DNA of 64,000 nt from Maricaulis maris MCS10 (GTDB lineage: Bacteria > Pseudomonadota > Alphaproteobacteria > Caulobacterales > Maricaulaceae): assembly GCF_000014745.1 (NCBI RefSeq), contig NC_008347.1, forward strand, positions 1,373,501 to 1,437,500, written 5' to 3'. A program made the position numbers and the translations under genes. How positions within the stretch are numbered: position 1 is the stretch's first letter; each line of letters begins with the position of its first letter. Below, in pieces: positions 26,548-34,999 of the stretch. The notes under the pieces were generated by a model that was given only the letters and a program-made list of their open reading frames with translations, did no database searches and was not told the origin of the DNA.

Positions 26548-28857
26548 GTGCCTTCATTCTCTTCAGACTTGGAAGACAGCCTGCACCGCGCTCTGGGATA
26601 CGCCAATGAGCGTGGGCATGAATTTGCGACCCTGGAGCATCTCCTTCTTGCTCTTGTGGACGATCAGGACGGCGCAGCGGTGATGAAAGCCTGCGACGTT
26701 GATCTCGATGAACTTCGAGCGACCCTGACCGAGTATGTGGACAATGAACTCACCGAGCTTGTGGTCGACGATGATGAGGACGCAAAGCCGACCGCCGGTT
26801 TCCAGCGTGTCATCCAGCGCGCCGTGATCCATGTCCAGAATGCCGGGCGTGAAGAAGTCACTGGCGCCAACGTGCTGGTAGCCCTGTTTGCCGAGCGAGA
26901 GAGCCATGCGGCCTACTTCCTCGCCGAGCGGGACATGACTCGCTATGACGCGGTAAATTTCATCTCCCATGGCATCGGGCGCAAGCCGGGCGCGTCGGAA
27001 GAACGGGCCGTCCGCGGCACCGAACCGGCCGAAGAGCCTCAAAAGGATGGCGACGCGCTGACCGCCTATACGGTCAATCTGAACGAGAAGGCCCGCAATG
27101 GCGGTGTTGATCCGCTGATCGGCCGTGATTCAGAGGTCGAGCGTTGCGTTCAGGTCCTTTGCCGCCGTCGCAAGAATAATCCGCTTCTGGTTGGTGATCC
27201 GGGCGTTGGCAAGACCGCCATTGCCGAAGGGATTGCGCGCAAGATCGTCGAGAACCAGGTTCCCGATGTCCTCGAAGGCGCCACCATTTATTCGCTGGAC
27301 ATGGGATCGCTGCTGGCCGGGACCCGCTATCGCGGTGATTTCGAAGAGCGGGTGAAGCAGGTCGTCAAGGAACTCGAGGAAAAGGACAATGCCGTCCTCT
27401 TCATCGACGAGATTCACACCGTCATCGGTGCCGGCGCCACGTCGGGCGGTGCCATGGACGCGTCAAACCTGCTCAAGCCGGCGCTCCAGTCGGGCAATCT
27501 GCGCTGCATGGGGTCGACGACCTACAAGGAATATCGCCAGCATTTCGAAAAGGACCGGGCCCTGGTGCGCCGGTTCCAGAAGATCGATGTTGCCGAGCCG
27601 TCAGTGCCGGACGCGATCAAGATCCTGCAGGGTCTGAAGACGTATTTCGAGGACTTCCACGATGTCCGCTTCACCAATGACGCGCTGAAGTCGGCGGTCG
27701 AGCTTTCCTCGCGCTACATGGGTGATCGTAAACTGCCGGACAAGGCGATCGACGTCATCGACGAGGCCGGTGCGCAAATGCGCCTGCAGCCGGTGTCCAA
27801 GCGCAAGAAGACCATCGGTGTGAAAGAGGTCGAGGGCATTGTTGCCACGATGGCCCGCATCCCGCCGAAATCCGTGTCCAAGGATGACGAGCAGTCGCTG
27901 CGCAATCTGGAAACCGAGCTGAAGCATGTTGTCTTCGGCCAGGATGAGGCGATCAGCCAATTGTCCACGGCGATCAAACTGTCCCGTGCGGGGCTGCGCG
28001 AGCCGAACAAGCCGATTGGCTGTTATCTCTTCTCGGGACCGACCGGTGTCGGCAAGACCGAGGTGACAAAGCAGCTGGCGGATACGATGGGTGTGGAGCT
28101 GCAGCGGTTCGACATGTCTGAATACATGGAGCGCCATGCCGTTTCCCGCCTGATCGGCGCACCGCCCGGTTATGTCGGCTTCGACCAGGGCGGACTGTTG
28201 ACCGATGGCATCGACCAGCATCCGCATTGCGTGCTGCTGCTCGACGAGATCGAGAAGGCCCATCCGGACCTGTTCAACATCCTCCTGCAGGTGATGGACA
28301 ATGGCACGCTGACCGATACCAACGGCAAGAAGGTCGACTTCCGCAATGTCATCCTGGTGATGACGACCAATGCGGGCGCTTCGGATGCGCAAAAGGAGTC
28401 GATCGGTTTTGGACGGGGCAAGAAGACCGACGAAGCCGACAAGGCCGTCGAGCGCCTGTTCACGCCGGAATTCCGCAATCGCCTCGATGCGGTCATTCCG
28501 TTCGCGCCGCTGTCGCCGGACTCCATCGGTCGGGTGGTCGAGAAATTTGTCCTCCAGCTGGAAGCCCAGCTCATTGATCGCGGCGTGACCTTCGAACTGA
28601 CGCCGGATGCCACGGCCTGGCTCGCTGAGCGCGGCTATGACAGCCGCTTCGGTGCTCGTCCGCTGGCCCGGGTCATCCAGGAGCACATCAAGAAGCCCCT
28701 GGCCGACCAGATCCTGTTTGGCGAGCTCAAGAAGGGTGGTCTTGTGAAGGTAGATGTCGACGCGGCCGACAGCGAACGCCTCGACTTCCATGTCACACCC
28801 GGTGACCGGCTCCTGCCGCGCAATGCCAAGAAAAAGGACAAGAAGGAAGAGGTCTGA
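26548..28857 (+). CDS. clpA: ATP-dependent Clp protease ATP-binding subunit ClpA
   Basis: This encodes 769 residues. The GTG at 26548 was chosen because it gives the usual ClpA N-terminus ([17 protein letters not shown]) and sits about eight bases after AAGGAA; the GTG at 26545 is possible. It has the N-domain (1-150), AAA-1 with Walker A GDPGVGKT (216-223) and [15 protein letters not shown]-2 with GPTGVGKT (497-504), and a tail DKKEEV. It unfolds substrates for ClpP. It is coupled to clpS. Confidence 0.97.
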   Translation: MPSFSSDLEDSLHRALGYANERGHEFATLEHLLLALVDDQDGAAVMKACDVDLDELRATLTEYVDNELTELVVDDDEDAKPTAGFQRVIQRAVIHVQNAGREEVTGANVLVALFAERESHAAYFLAERDMTRYDAVNFISHGIGRKPGASEERAVRGTEPAEEPQKDGDALTAYTVNLNEKARNGGVDPLIGRDSEVERCVQVLCRRRKNNPLLVGDPGVGKTAIAEGIARKIVENQVPDVLEGATIYSLDMGSLLAGTRYRGDFEERVKQVVKELEEKDNAVLFIDEIHTVIGAGATSGGAMDASNLLKPALQSGNLRCMGSTTYKEYRQHFEKDRALVRRFQKIDVAEPSVPDAIKILQGLKTYFEDFHDVRFTNDALKSAVELSSRYMGDRKLPDKAIDVIDEAGAQMRLQPVSKRKKTIGVKEVEGIVATMARIPPKSVSKDDEQSLRNLETELKHVVFGQDEAISQLSTAIKLSRAGLREPNKPIGCYLFSGPTGVGKTEVTKQLADTMGVELQRFDMSEYMERHAVSRLIGAPPGYVGFDQGGLLTDGIDQHPHCVLLLDEIEKAHPDLFNILLQVMDNGTLTDTNGKKVDFRNVILVMTTNAGASDAQKESIGFGRGKKTDEADKAVERLFTPEFRNRLDAVIPFAPLSPDSIGRVVEKFVLQLEAQLIDRGVTFELTPDATAWLAERGYDSRFGARPLARVIQEHIKKPLADQILFGELKKGGLVKVDVDAADSERLDFHVTPGDRLLPRNAKKKDKKEEV

Positions 28858-28880
28858 TTCTCACCTTTCTGTTCAATGAG

Positions 28881-28908
28881 AAACGGCGCCCCTCGGGGCG
28901 CCGTTTTT
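28881..28908 (+). terminator. Rho-independent terminator of clpS-clpA
   Basis: AAACGGCGCCCC pairs with GGGGCGCCGTTT around a tiny loop, ending in five T (28904-28908). It is 23 bp after the clpA stop. The stem is near-symmetric, so it may also end the convergent araC-like transcript. Confidence 0.85.
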
Positions 28909-28932
28909 CGTTTCGGGCCAATTGCAGAGGGC

Positions 28933-30039
28933 TCAGCGGGATGCAGGTTGCGGCAAATGCACTGGCCTGGCGGCCTGTCTGATCCGGCCATTCCTGTACT
29001 CACGCGGCGTCATGCCGACGCTCTCCTTGAAGGCGCGGTTGAACGGGCCGATCGAAGCGAAGCCGCTGTCCAGGGCGACATCGAGGATACTGCCCGTGCC
29101 TTGCGGATTGGCCCGCAGCAGGTCTTTGGCGTGATTGATCCGGTAGCGGTTGATGAAACGATTGAAATTGCGCTCGCCCAGGCCAGCCGTGATGGCGCGG
29201 CTGATCCGGTAGTCAGGCTCGCGCAAATGTCGGGCGAGGGAGGCGACCTTGAGGTCCGGATCCAGATAGAGAGCATCGGCTTCCACCCGAGCGCGGATAT
29301 ATTCTCCCAATTCTTGATCGGCGCGCTTGTCGGCTTCGGACGAAGTGTGAGGCTGCCGGCCGGCTGCCAGCAGTGGGTTCCGGCTGCGCCAGACCACGCC
29401 AAATCCGGTGACCAGGAAAATGGTTGCGGCACACCCCGCTTGCAGGAGCGCCATCAGGGCTGGGTCGAAACGGGTCGAGTCGCCGTGATCCAGCAACATC
29501 ACGCAAATCCCGACACCGAGCCCGAAACTGCCAAGGAAGGCGACGCGCAGACGACGCTCGGCGACCGGCGCCGATTGCGTCCAGCCGCGCAGACCTTCCC
29601 AAAAGGCCAGAACCAGCACGGTGGAAGACAACATCCCCTGGAAGCCATAAGTCGCCGCCGTGATCGCCTCCATGCCGGCAACCCCGAAGACGCGCTCCGC
29701 TGACGCCGCGGTCAGTAACTGGACCAGCACCGCGGGCAGGAAAATGCCGCTGACCACCAATGCTTGCGGCCAGCCGAACCTGACATCGGTGCGGAACAGG
29801 CCGCGGGCGACCAGCCAGATGCAGCTGCAGCTGGCACATCCAGCGACGATGAGGAGAGGGGTCAGTGCTGCGGGCGTGGATCCGAAAACTTCCCGGACCA
29901 TGACCGCTGCCAGGCCGGTGCAGAAGCAGGCCCAGGCAATCTGCAATCCGCTGCGCTGCCGACGGGAGACCACGATCAGGATGGAGGCGATTGCCGCGAT
30001 ACAAATGGCGAATTTGATGGCGTTGGCGACTTCGAGCAT
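28933..30039 (-). CDS. membrane-anchored AraC-family transcriptional regulator
   Basis: This encodes 368 residues. The ATG at 30037-30039 follows AAGGA by about ten bases; the longer open frame upstream is non-coding in composition. Residues 1-220 hold about seven hydrophobic helices (IKFAICIAAIASILIVV, LTPLLIVAGCASCSCIWLV, and others). A short cytoplasmic linker follows, and then an AraC HTH domain (about 255-360; YIRARVEADALYLDPDLKVASLA, GFASIGPFNRAFKESVGMTPREYR). The polytopic N-terminus suggests it senses a membrane or envelope signal directly. It is divergent from the DUF2306 gene and may regulate it. Confidence 0.9.
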   Translation of the reverse strand: MLEVANAIKFAICIAAIASILIVVSRRQRSGLQIAWACFCTGLAAVMVREVFGSTPAALTPLLIVAGCASCSCIWLVARGLFRTDVRFGWPQALVVSGIFLPAVLVQLLTAASAERVFGVAGMEAITAATYGFQGMLSSTVLVLAFWEGLRGWTQSAPVAERRLRVAFLGSFGLGVGICVMLLDHGDSTRFDPALMALLQAGCAATIFLVTGFGVVWRSRNPLLAAGRQPHTSSEADKRADQELGEYIRARVEADALYLDPDLKVASLARHLREPDYRISRAITAGLGERNFNRFINRYRINHAKDLLRANPQGTGSILDVALDSGFASIGPFNRAFKESVGMTPREYRNGRIRQAARPVHLPQPASR

Positions 30040-30131
30040 TGGCAGCGCGTCCTTGGTCTTCTCGCCCCCCGGCGCAGCCCATGGTGTCGCACATTCCGGG
30101 CCAGGATCAAGCTTTGCACGGGTGAGGGCAT

Positions 30132-30158
30132 AAAAAACCGGCCGATTTCCAAATCGGC
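30132..30158 (-). terminator. terminator-like hairpin with T-tract on the minus strand
   Basis: GCCGATTT (30141-30148) and AAATCGGC (30151-30158) form a perfect 8-bp stem. Read on the minus strand it is followed by CGG and then six T (plus-strand A at 30132-30137). It lies upstream of the araC-like start rather than after a gene, so it may be an attenuator or the end of an unannotated short transcript. Confidence 0.5.
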
Positions 30159-30193
30159 AAGACCGCTGGTGTTGGGACGTATTGGTTAGGGGC

Positions 30194-30215
30194 ACGGCCT
30201 CGGCTGGCCGTTTTT
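30194..30215 (+). terminator. terminator-like hairpin 26 bp before the DUF2306 gene
   Basis: ACGGCC and GGCCGT pair around a 6-base loop and are followed by TTTTT on the plus strand. Its position just before the ATG at 30241 suits an attenuator, or the end of a small RNA transcribed from 30040-30190. No tRNA fold is present. Confidence 0.5.
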
Positions 30216-30240
30216 GTTGAATTTTTGCAAGGGTTAGATC

Positions 30241-31068
30241 ATGTCCGACACCGCTGCCGTTCCGCCCCGGCTTCACCGTTTCACGCCGCAAGCCCTGTTG
30301 GGTGCCAGTGGTGTGCTCTGGTTCTCGATTGCCGCCGCCGGGCAATGGTTGTTCGCCTACTACATCATTGGCGCCTACGTCCCGCGCACGGCGACCGGTG
30401 AGTTCGAGCGCTGGAATGAGACCGGCCTGATTGACGGCTATGCCCAGGGCGACCTGATCGGCAATCTTGGCTTTATCTCCCACGTCCTGTTGGCGGCTTT
30501 TGTCAGCGTTTCTGGCGTGATGCAGCTTCTTCCCATTGTCCGGCGGCGTTTCCCGACCTTCCACCGCTGGAACGGCCGGGCGTACATGTCGGTCGCTGTT
30601 TTTCTGGCGGTCGGCGGCATCCTCCTGGTCTGGGTGCGTGGCACGCGCATGAATGATCTGGCCGCGTTGGGGACCACGATTGACGGCCTGTTGATCCTGG
30701 TGACCGCTGGTTTCACCTTGCGCCATGCAATCGCGCGCCGGATCGACCAGCATCGGCGCTGGGCCATGCGCCTGTTCGTTGTGGTCAATGGTGTGTGGTT
30801 TGTCCGGGTCGGCTATATGGCCTGGGCGATTGCCAGTGGCGGGGCCGGTATGAGCCGTTCCTTGAATGGCCCGGCGGATATCCTGATGCCCTATGCCGCC
30901 TTCCTCGTTCCGCTCGTCCTGCTCGAATTCTACATGCGGGCCCGCGACAGCCGGTCGTCGGGTTTCAAGCTGGCAGTAACCGGCGCCATCGCGCTTGGCG
31001 CGGGTATCACGGCGCTTGGCCTGTTCGGAGCCTGGATGATGATGTGGTCACCGAATATCGCGTATTGA
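30241..31068 (+). CDS. DUF2306 multi-pass membrane protein
   Basis: This encodes 275 residues with about seven hydrophobic segments. DUF2306 features are the FHRWNGRAYM and HRRWAMRLFVVVNGVWFVRVGYMAW segments, whose His and Arg lie at helix ends. The family is found in many bacteria and has no assigned function. Its conserved His residues resemble heme or quinone-handling membrane proteins, but I would not assign that. It is preceded by a terminator-like hairpin and is divergent from the membrane-anchored AraC regulator. The XRE/2TM gene converges 24 bp beyond its stop. Confidence 0.85.
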   Translation: MSDTAAVPPRLHRFTPQALLGASGVLWFSIAAAGQWLFAYYIIGAYVPRTATGEFERWNETGLIDGYAQGDLIGNLGFISHVLLAAFVSVSGVMQLLPIVRRRFPTFHRWNGRAYMSVAVFLAVGGILLVWVRGTRMNDLAALGTTIDGLLILVTAGFTLRHAIARRIDQHRRWAMRLFVVVNGVWFVRVGYMAWAIASGGAGMSRSLNGPADILMPYAAFLVPLVLLEFYMRARDSRSSGFKLAVTGAIALGAGITALGLFGAWMMMWSPNIAY

Positions 31069-31091
31069 GCAAGCAGCCGCGGTCGGTCTGC

Positions 31092-31502
31092 TCAGAGGGT
31101 CTGTTGGGCTCGGCGTTCCTGCCGGTGCAGATTGAACGCAAGATGCACCAGCAGCGCGCCAAGGCCGAGCAGGCCGACCCCGACGGCGATCCGCATATCG
31201 GAATCGAACCGATGGACCAGAGCGGTAACAAGCGACGCATAGATTGAAAAGGCGAGCGCGTGCCAGAGCCAGGCTTGCCAGCTGGACTGTCGACCAGGTG
31301 GTTCGGACCGGGCGCGGGTTGCAAGGTGGGCTTGGATCTCTTCCGCCGTCATGTCGAAACTGGCGGCCAGCGCCTTGACCGCTTCCAAGCTCGCCGTGCG
31401 TCCACTCTCGATCCGCTGGATCGTGCGTTCGCTGAGATCGCAAATCTGCGCCAGGTCCGCTTGTGACCAACCGCGCGAACGGCGGAGTGTTTTCAGGCTC
31501 AT
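31092..31502 (-). CDS. XRE-family helix-turn-helix protein with two TM helices
   Basis: This encodes 136 residues. The ATG at 31500-31502 (MSLKTLRRSRGW) starts the HTH directly, and the longer frame upstream is not protein-like. Residues 3-60 form an XRE HTH (WSQADLAQICDLSERTIQRIESGRTASLEAVKALAASF). After a polar linker, two likely transmembrane helices (about 80-98 and 105-125) with a basic end (HRQERRAQQ) follow. It is a predicted membrane-tethered DNA-binding regulator. It is divergent from recQ with 167 bp between them. Confidence 0.88.
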   Translation of the reverse strand: MSLKTLRRSRGWSQADLAQICDLSERTIQRIESGRTASLEAVKALAASFDMTAEEIQAHLATRARSEPPGRQSSWQAWLWHALAFSIYASLVTALVHRFDSDMRIAVGVGLLGLGALLVHLAFNLHRQERRAQQTL

Positions 31503-31669
31503 TTTGATCGTCGCTCCGATTTTGCGGGACCGTTTTAACCCATCAGGGTGGTGCCCGCCACGACACCAAGCCGACATCTGCCGCGCAGTTGTGGCGCTGG
31601 CGTGCGCCTGGCGGATTGAAGCCAATCGCAATGTCCCGCAAAACAGGGGCTCGTGATCGGATCGATGTC

Positions 31670-33481
31670 ATGCTCCAAACCCGCCCTGAAGACATGCTGC
31701 GTGAGACGTTCGGCTTTCCTGGGTTTCGTCCGGGACAGTCGGATATCGTCGACCACATCCTTGCCGGACGTCCGACACTGTGTGTGATGCCGACCGGGGC
31801 CGGCAAATCAATCTGCTACCAGCTTCCGGCGCTGATGCTGGACGGGATGACGGTCGTGATCTCGCCGCTGACAGCGCTGATGGATGACCAGGTCGCCGCG
31901 CTGCAGGCCAATGGTGTCGCCGCCGCCGCGATTCATTCCGGTCGTGATCGCGTCGACAATGTCGAGACCTGGCGCCAGGTCCAGTCGGGTGATGTGCAAT
32001 TGCTCTACCTGTCTCCGGAACGCTTGATGACGCCGCGCATGCTGGCTGCGCTGGAAGCGCTGGATCCGGCCATGTTTGTCGTCGACGAAGCGCATTGCAT
32101 TTCCAAATGGGGGGCGAGTTTCCGCCCGGAATATGAAGACTTGTCGAAATTGTGCGCCCGCTTCCCGTCGGCGCGGCTGGCGGCCTTTACCGCGACAGCC
32201 GATGAGGCGACGCGCCAGGACATTGCCGACAAGCTGTTCGGTCAGGGGGGCGAGATCGTGGTGCACGGTTTCGATCGCCCGAATCTCACTCTCGGCGTCG
32301 CCGCCAAGGCGTCGTGGAAATCCCAGCTGCTGGAATTCCTTGATGACCGCCGTTCCGAGTCCGGCATCATCTATTGCCTGTCACGCAAATCGACCGAAGA
32401 GGTTGCCGGCTTGTTGCGCGAGGAGGGGTTCAACGCCTTGCCTTACCATGCCGGCCTGTCTCCCGAGACCCGGCGCGAGAACCAGGAACGCTTCATGGCC
32501 GAGGAAGCGGTCGTGATGGTGGCGACCATCGCCTTCGGGATGGGCATCGACAAGCCGGACATCCGCTACGTCTTCCATCTTCACATGCCCGGTTCCATGG
32601 AGGCCTATTATCAGGAAATCGGTCGCGCTGGCCGGGATGGCCAACCTGCGGAAACCATGATGCTTTTCGGCTTGTCCGATGCCCGCATGCGGCGCCAGTT
32701 CATCGATCAGGATGGTGAGGATGGCGAGCACAAAAGGCGCGAGCACAAGCGGCTCGACAGCTTGCTGGCCTACTGCGAAGCGACCCGTTGTCGCCGCATC
32801 TCACTGCTTGCCTACTTCGGCGAAACCGGCCGGCAGGCCTGTGGAAATTGTGACCTGTGTCTCGACCCGCCGGTGCTGATTGACGGCAGTCTGGACGCAC
32901 AAAAACTGTTCTCGGCCATCCTCAGAACCGGGGAAATGTTCGGCGCCGCCCACGTCATCGACGTTCTGCGCGGTGCCGACACCGAGAAGGTTCGTGCCCG
33001 GGGCCATGATAGTCTTCCGACCTATGGGGTCGGCTCAGACCGTCCCAAACCGTTCTGGCAGGGTTTGATCCGACAGAGCGTGGCGGCGGGTCTGATTGAG
33101 ATAGATATTCAGGGGTTTGGTGCGCTCAAGCTGGCGGGTGAGGCCCGCGCGGTCCTGAAAGGCGAGCAGACTTTCAAGATCCGTGAGATCAGCACCAAAC
33201 CGCCCAAGTCGCGGCGCGCTCCCAAGTCGGCGAGCGTAGACCCGTCGACCGTGGATGCCACACTGCTTGCGGCGTTGAAGGCCAGGCGGCGCGAACTGGC
33301 CGCCGAGCGTAACGTGCCGGCCTATGTTGTCTTTTCCGATGCGACACTGATCGACATGGCGCAGCTCCGACCGACCAATCTGGAGCTCATGGCGTCAGTC
33401 AACGGGGTCGGGCCGAAGAAGCTTGAGACATTCGGACAGATTTTCCTCGACGTGCTGCAGGAGCATGGCGGACCCAATTGA
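31670..33481 (+). CDS. recQ: ATP-dependent DNA helicase RecQ
   Basis: This encodes 603 residues from the ATG at 31670 (MLQTRPEDMLRETFGF), which matches the family start; an in-frame ATG at 31631 is possible and neither has a clear ribosome site. Motif 0 is FGFPGFRPGQ. Walker A is TGAGKS (K46), and the DEAH box is VVDEAHCISKWGASFRPEY. The helicase C domain has GIDKPDIRYVFH and QEIGRAGRDGQ. The zinc-binding segment is CRRISLLAYFGE with CGNCDLC, followed by a winged helix and an HRDC domain (about 525-600). It acts in recombination and fork repair. Confidence 0.96.
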   Translation: MLQTRPEDMLRETFGFPGFRPGQSDIVDHILAGRPTLCVMPTGAGKSICYQLPALMLDGMTVVISPLTALMDDQVAALQANGVAAAAIHSGRDRVDNVETWRQVQSGDVQLLYLSPERLMTPRMLAALEALDPAMFVVDEAHCISKWGASFRPEYEDLSKLCARFPSARLAAFTATADEATRQDIADKLFGQGGEIVVHGFDRPNLTLGVAAKASWKSQLLEFLDDRRSESGIIYCLSRKSTEEVAGLLREEGFNALPYHAGLSPETRRENQERFMAEEAVVMVATIAFGMGIDKPDIRYVFHLHMPGSMEAYYQEIGRAGRDGQPAETMMLFGLSDARMRRQFIDQDGEDGEHKRREHKRLDSLLAYCEATRCRRISLLAYFGETGRQACGNCDLCLDPPVLIDGSLDAQKLFSAILRTGEMFGAAHVIDVLRGADTEKVRARGHDSLPTYGVGSDRPKPFWQGLIRQSVAAGLIEIDIQGFGALKLAGEARAVLKGEQTFKIREISTKPPKSRRAPKSASVDPSTVDATLLAALKARRRELAAERNVPAYVVFSDATLIDMAQLRPTNLELMASVNGVGPKKLETFGQIFLDVLQEHGGPN

Positions 33482-33559
33482 GCCTGTTCCGGAATGGTGA
33501 CTCTCGGCAGATTTCATGGAGAAATGTCGGCGGGTGACAGTCCGATGTCGGAGGCTTCG

Positions 33560-33973
33560 ATGAAACAGCGAGATACGCCTTTCTACATCCTGATCGGATT
33601 GTTGTCGGTTCAGGTCGCCTATGGGCTCTACTGGGCCGGATATGACGTTTCGGCTCGACTGGATCTCTGGGAAAATCAGGCCTTGGCCACCGCCTTTGTG
33701 CACAGCCTGACGATGACCCAGGAAGTGTTTTTCTTTTCGCATGTGGCCCTGAACATGGTGGCGCTCGGACTGACTCTCGCCGGACGGCACTGGGCGCTCC
33801 CCGTCTTTATCCTGTCTTTTGTCTGCGATCGTGCGGACTGGGTCATCATGGGCAGTAACAACCTGTTTTCAATCCTGGTTGATGTCGACACGTGGGCCCT
33901 GTTTTCCTTCACGCTACAGGGCGCGATCATCGCCCTGTTGGTCTTTCTGAGATTTGAAGGGCGATTGCGCTGA
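33560..33973 (+). CDS. small integral membrane protein, unknown
   Basis: This encodes 137 residues. The ATG at 33560 was preferred to three in-frame upstream starts because GGAGG lies five bases before it. Four hydrophobic segments are visible (FYILIGLLSVQVAYGLYW, VFFFSHVALNMVALGLTLA, ALPVFILSFVC, LFSFTLQGAIIALLVFL). I do not recognise a family. It lies 78 bp after recQ on the same strand and is convergent with the HIT gene, 6 bp apart. Confidence 0.75.
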   Translation: MKQRDTPFYILIGLLSVQVAYGLYWAGYDVSARLDLWENQALATAFVHSLTMTQEVFFFSHVALNMVALGLTLAGRHWALPVFILSFVCDRADWVIMGSNNLFSILVDVDTWALFSFTLQGAIIALLVFLRFEGRLR

Positions 33974-33979
33974 CCGCAA

Positions 33980-34417
33980 TCAGGGCATCGTGATCTCCGC
34001 GGCGATGCGCCTGGCTTGATCCTCGAGGACTGCCATGTCCGCCTGTCCGCCGCCATGAGCTCCCAGTGCGACACCATCCTGTCGTGGAATGATATGGAAA
34101 TGGACGTGAAAGACCGTCTGGCCCGCCGGTGCGCCGTTGAACTGGGTCAGGATGATGCCGTCCGGCCTGAGGGCTGACTTCACGGCATTTGCGATGCGCT
34201 TGACGCGTAGAATGGCGGCTTGCAGGGCGCCGTCTGTCATCTCCAGCGCGTTGCGGGCGGCCTCGCGCGGAACAACAAGTACATGTCCGGGCGCTTGGGG
34301 AAAAATGTCCATGAAGGCGAGGACGTGGGCATCTTCATACACTTTCACGCATGGCAGCTCGCCCCGGAGGATCTTGGCGAAAATATTGTCAGGATCGTAT
34401 TGACCGTCGAGGCTCAT
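33980..34417 (-). CDS. HIT-family hydrolase
   Basis: This encodes 145 residues. The histidine-triad motif HVHFHIIP (H104, H106, H108) is complete. The N-terminus DPDNIFAKILRGELPCVKVYED and GHVLVVPREAARN are typical of the HinT/Fhit-like clade. Such proteins hydrolyse nucleoside phosphoramidates or dinucleoside polyphosphates. It stands alone, convergent with the membrane protein gene. Confidence 0.93.
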   Translation of the reverse strand: MSLDGQYDPDNIFAKILRGELPCVKVYEDAHVLAFMDIFPQAPGHVLVVPREAARNALEMTDGALQAAILRVKRIANAVKSALRPDGIILTQFNGAPAGQTVFHVHFHIIPRQDGVALGAHGGGQADMAVLEDQARRIAAEITMP

Positions 34418-34498
34418 GGCTTCAGCTCCGCTAGTGATGGCATCGGAAATTGGGTAGCGCGTTCGTCATGACTGCGTCCAGCGTTCGCGCGGAGGCGG

Positions 34499-34999
34499 TC
34501 ATTCATCGGGGCGTCCATAGGCACCATTCATGCCGGCTGTTCGCAACCGTTCGAACCAGTTTGAGCCCGGCGTGGTGTCGGCGACCGGATATCCCAGTTC
34601 TTCTTCTGTGAATGGCGCGGGTGCGGCGGGCGCATGGCTGCGTTGACAGGCTTCGCACCATCGACGCGAAGAGAAAAACGGGTGAAAGGAGCCCAACAGG
34701 GTGATGATGGCCATGGCAAACCAGCGCCGGGTACGACGGGTCTCAGCGCCGCAGTCCGGGCAGGGGAACATCGGCTCCAGTGTTTGCTGCCGGACAAAGT
34801 CGAGCCAGTCCTGCGCGTCCGCCACATAGGCCGGCGGTATCAGGACACGTGGTCGGCTCGATCCGAATTCGAGCGATGGCTTGATCGAGATGAAGTGCCA
34901 GTCGGCCACAATTGCGGGAATGCCGGCCGCCTGCAGCGTACAGGCAACAACCACGGCTTCACCCTGCCAGGGGGAAAATGTCGACGACTTGGAGGTCAT
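34499..34999 (-). CDS. DUF2007-like domain protein with Cys ribbon and TM segment
   Basis: This encodes 166 residues. The N-terminal half resembles the DUF2007 signal-transducing domain (VVVACTLQAAGIPAIVADWHF, RVLIPPAYVADAQDWLDFV). The middle has CPDC (about 79-82), a hydrophobic stretch (WFAMAIITLLGSFHPFF) and a second Cys pair (WCEACQ), arranged like a zinc ribbon interrupted by a membrane segment. The ATGA overlap with the preceding FemAB-like gene indicates coupled translation. Function unknown. Confidence 0.75.
   Translation of the reverse strand: MTSKSSTFSPWQGEAVVVACTLQAAGIPAIVADWHFISIKPSLEFGSSRPRVLIPPAYVADAQDWLDFVRQQTLEPMFPCPDCGAETRRTRRWFAMAIITLLGSFHPFFSSRRWCEACQRSHAPAAPAPFTEEELGYPVADTTPGSNWFERLRTAGMNGAYGRPDE

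Noticed and set aside
27601-28791. Minus-strand open frame opposite clpA
   Set aside because: Shadow of the second AAA domain of clpA; no family features.
30121-30215. tRNA-like fold
   Set aside because: The GCCGATTT/AAATCGGC stem has a 2-base loop and no T arm or acceptor stem could be matched.
30040-30753. Upstream extension of the araC-like gene by 238 codons
   Set aside because: The extension is antisense to the DUF2306 gene and not protein-like; the ATG at 30037-30039 has a ribosome site and starts a TM helix.
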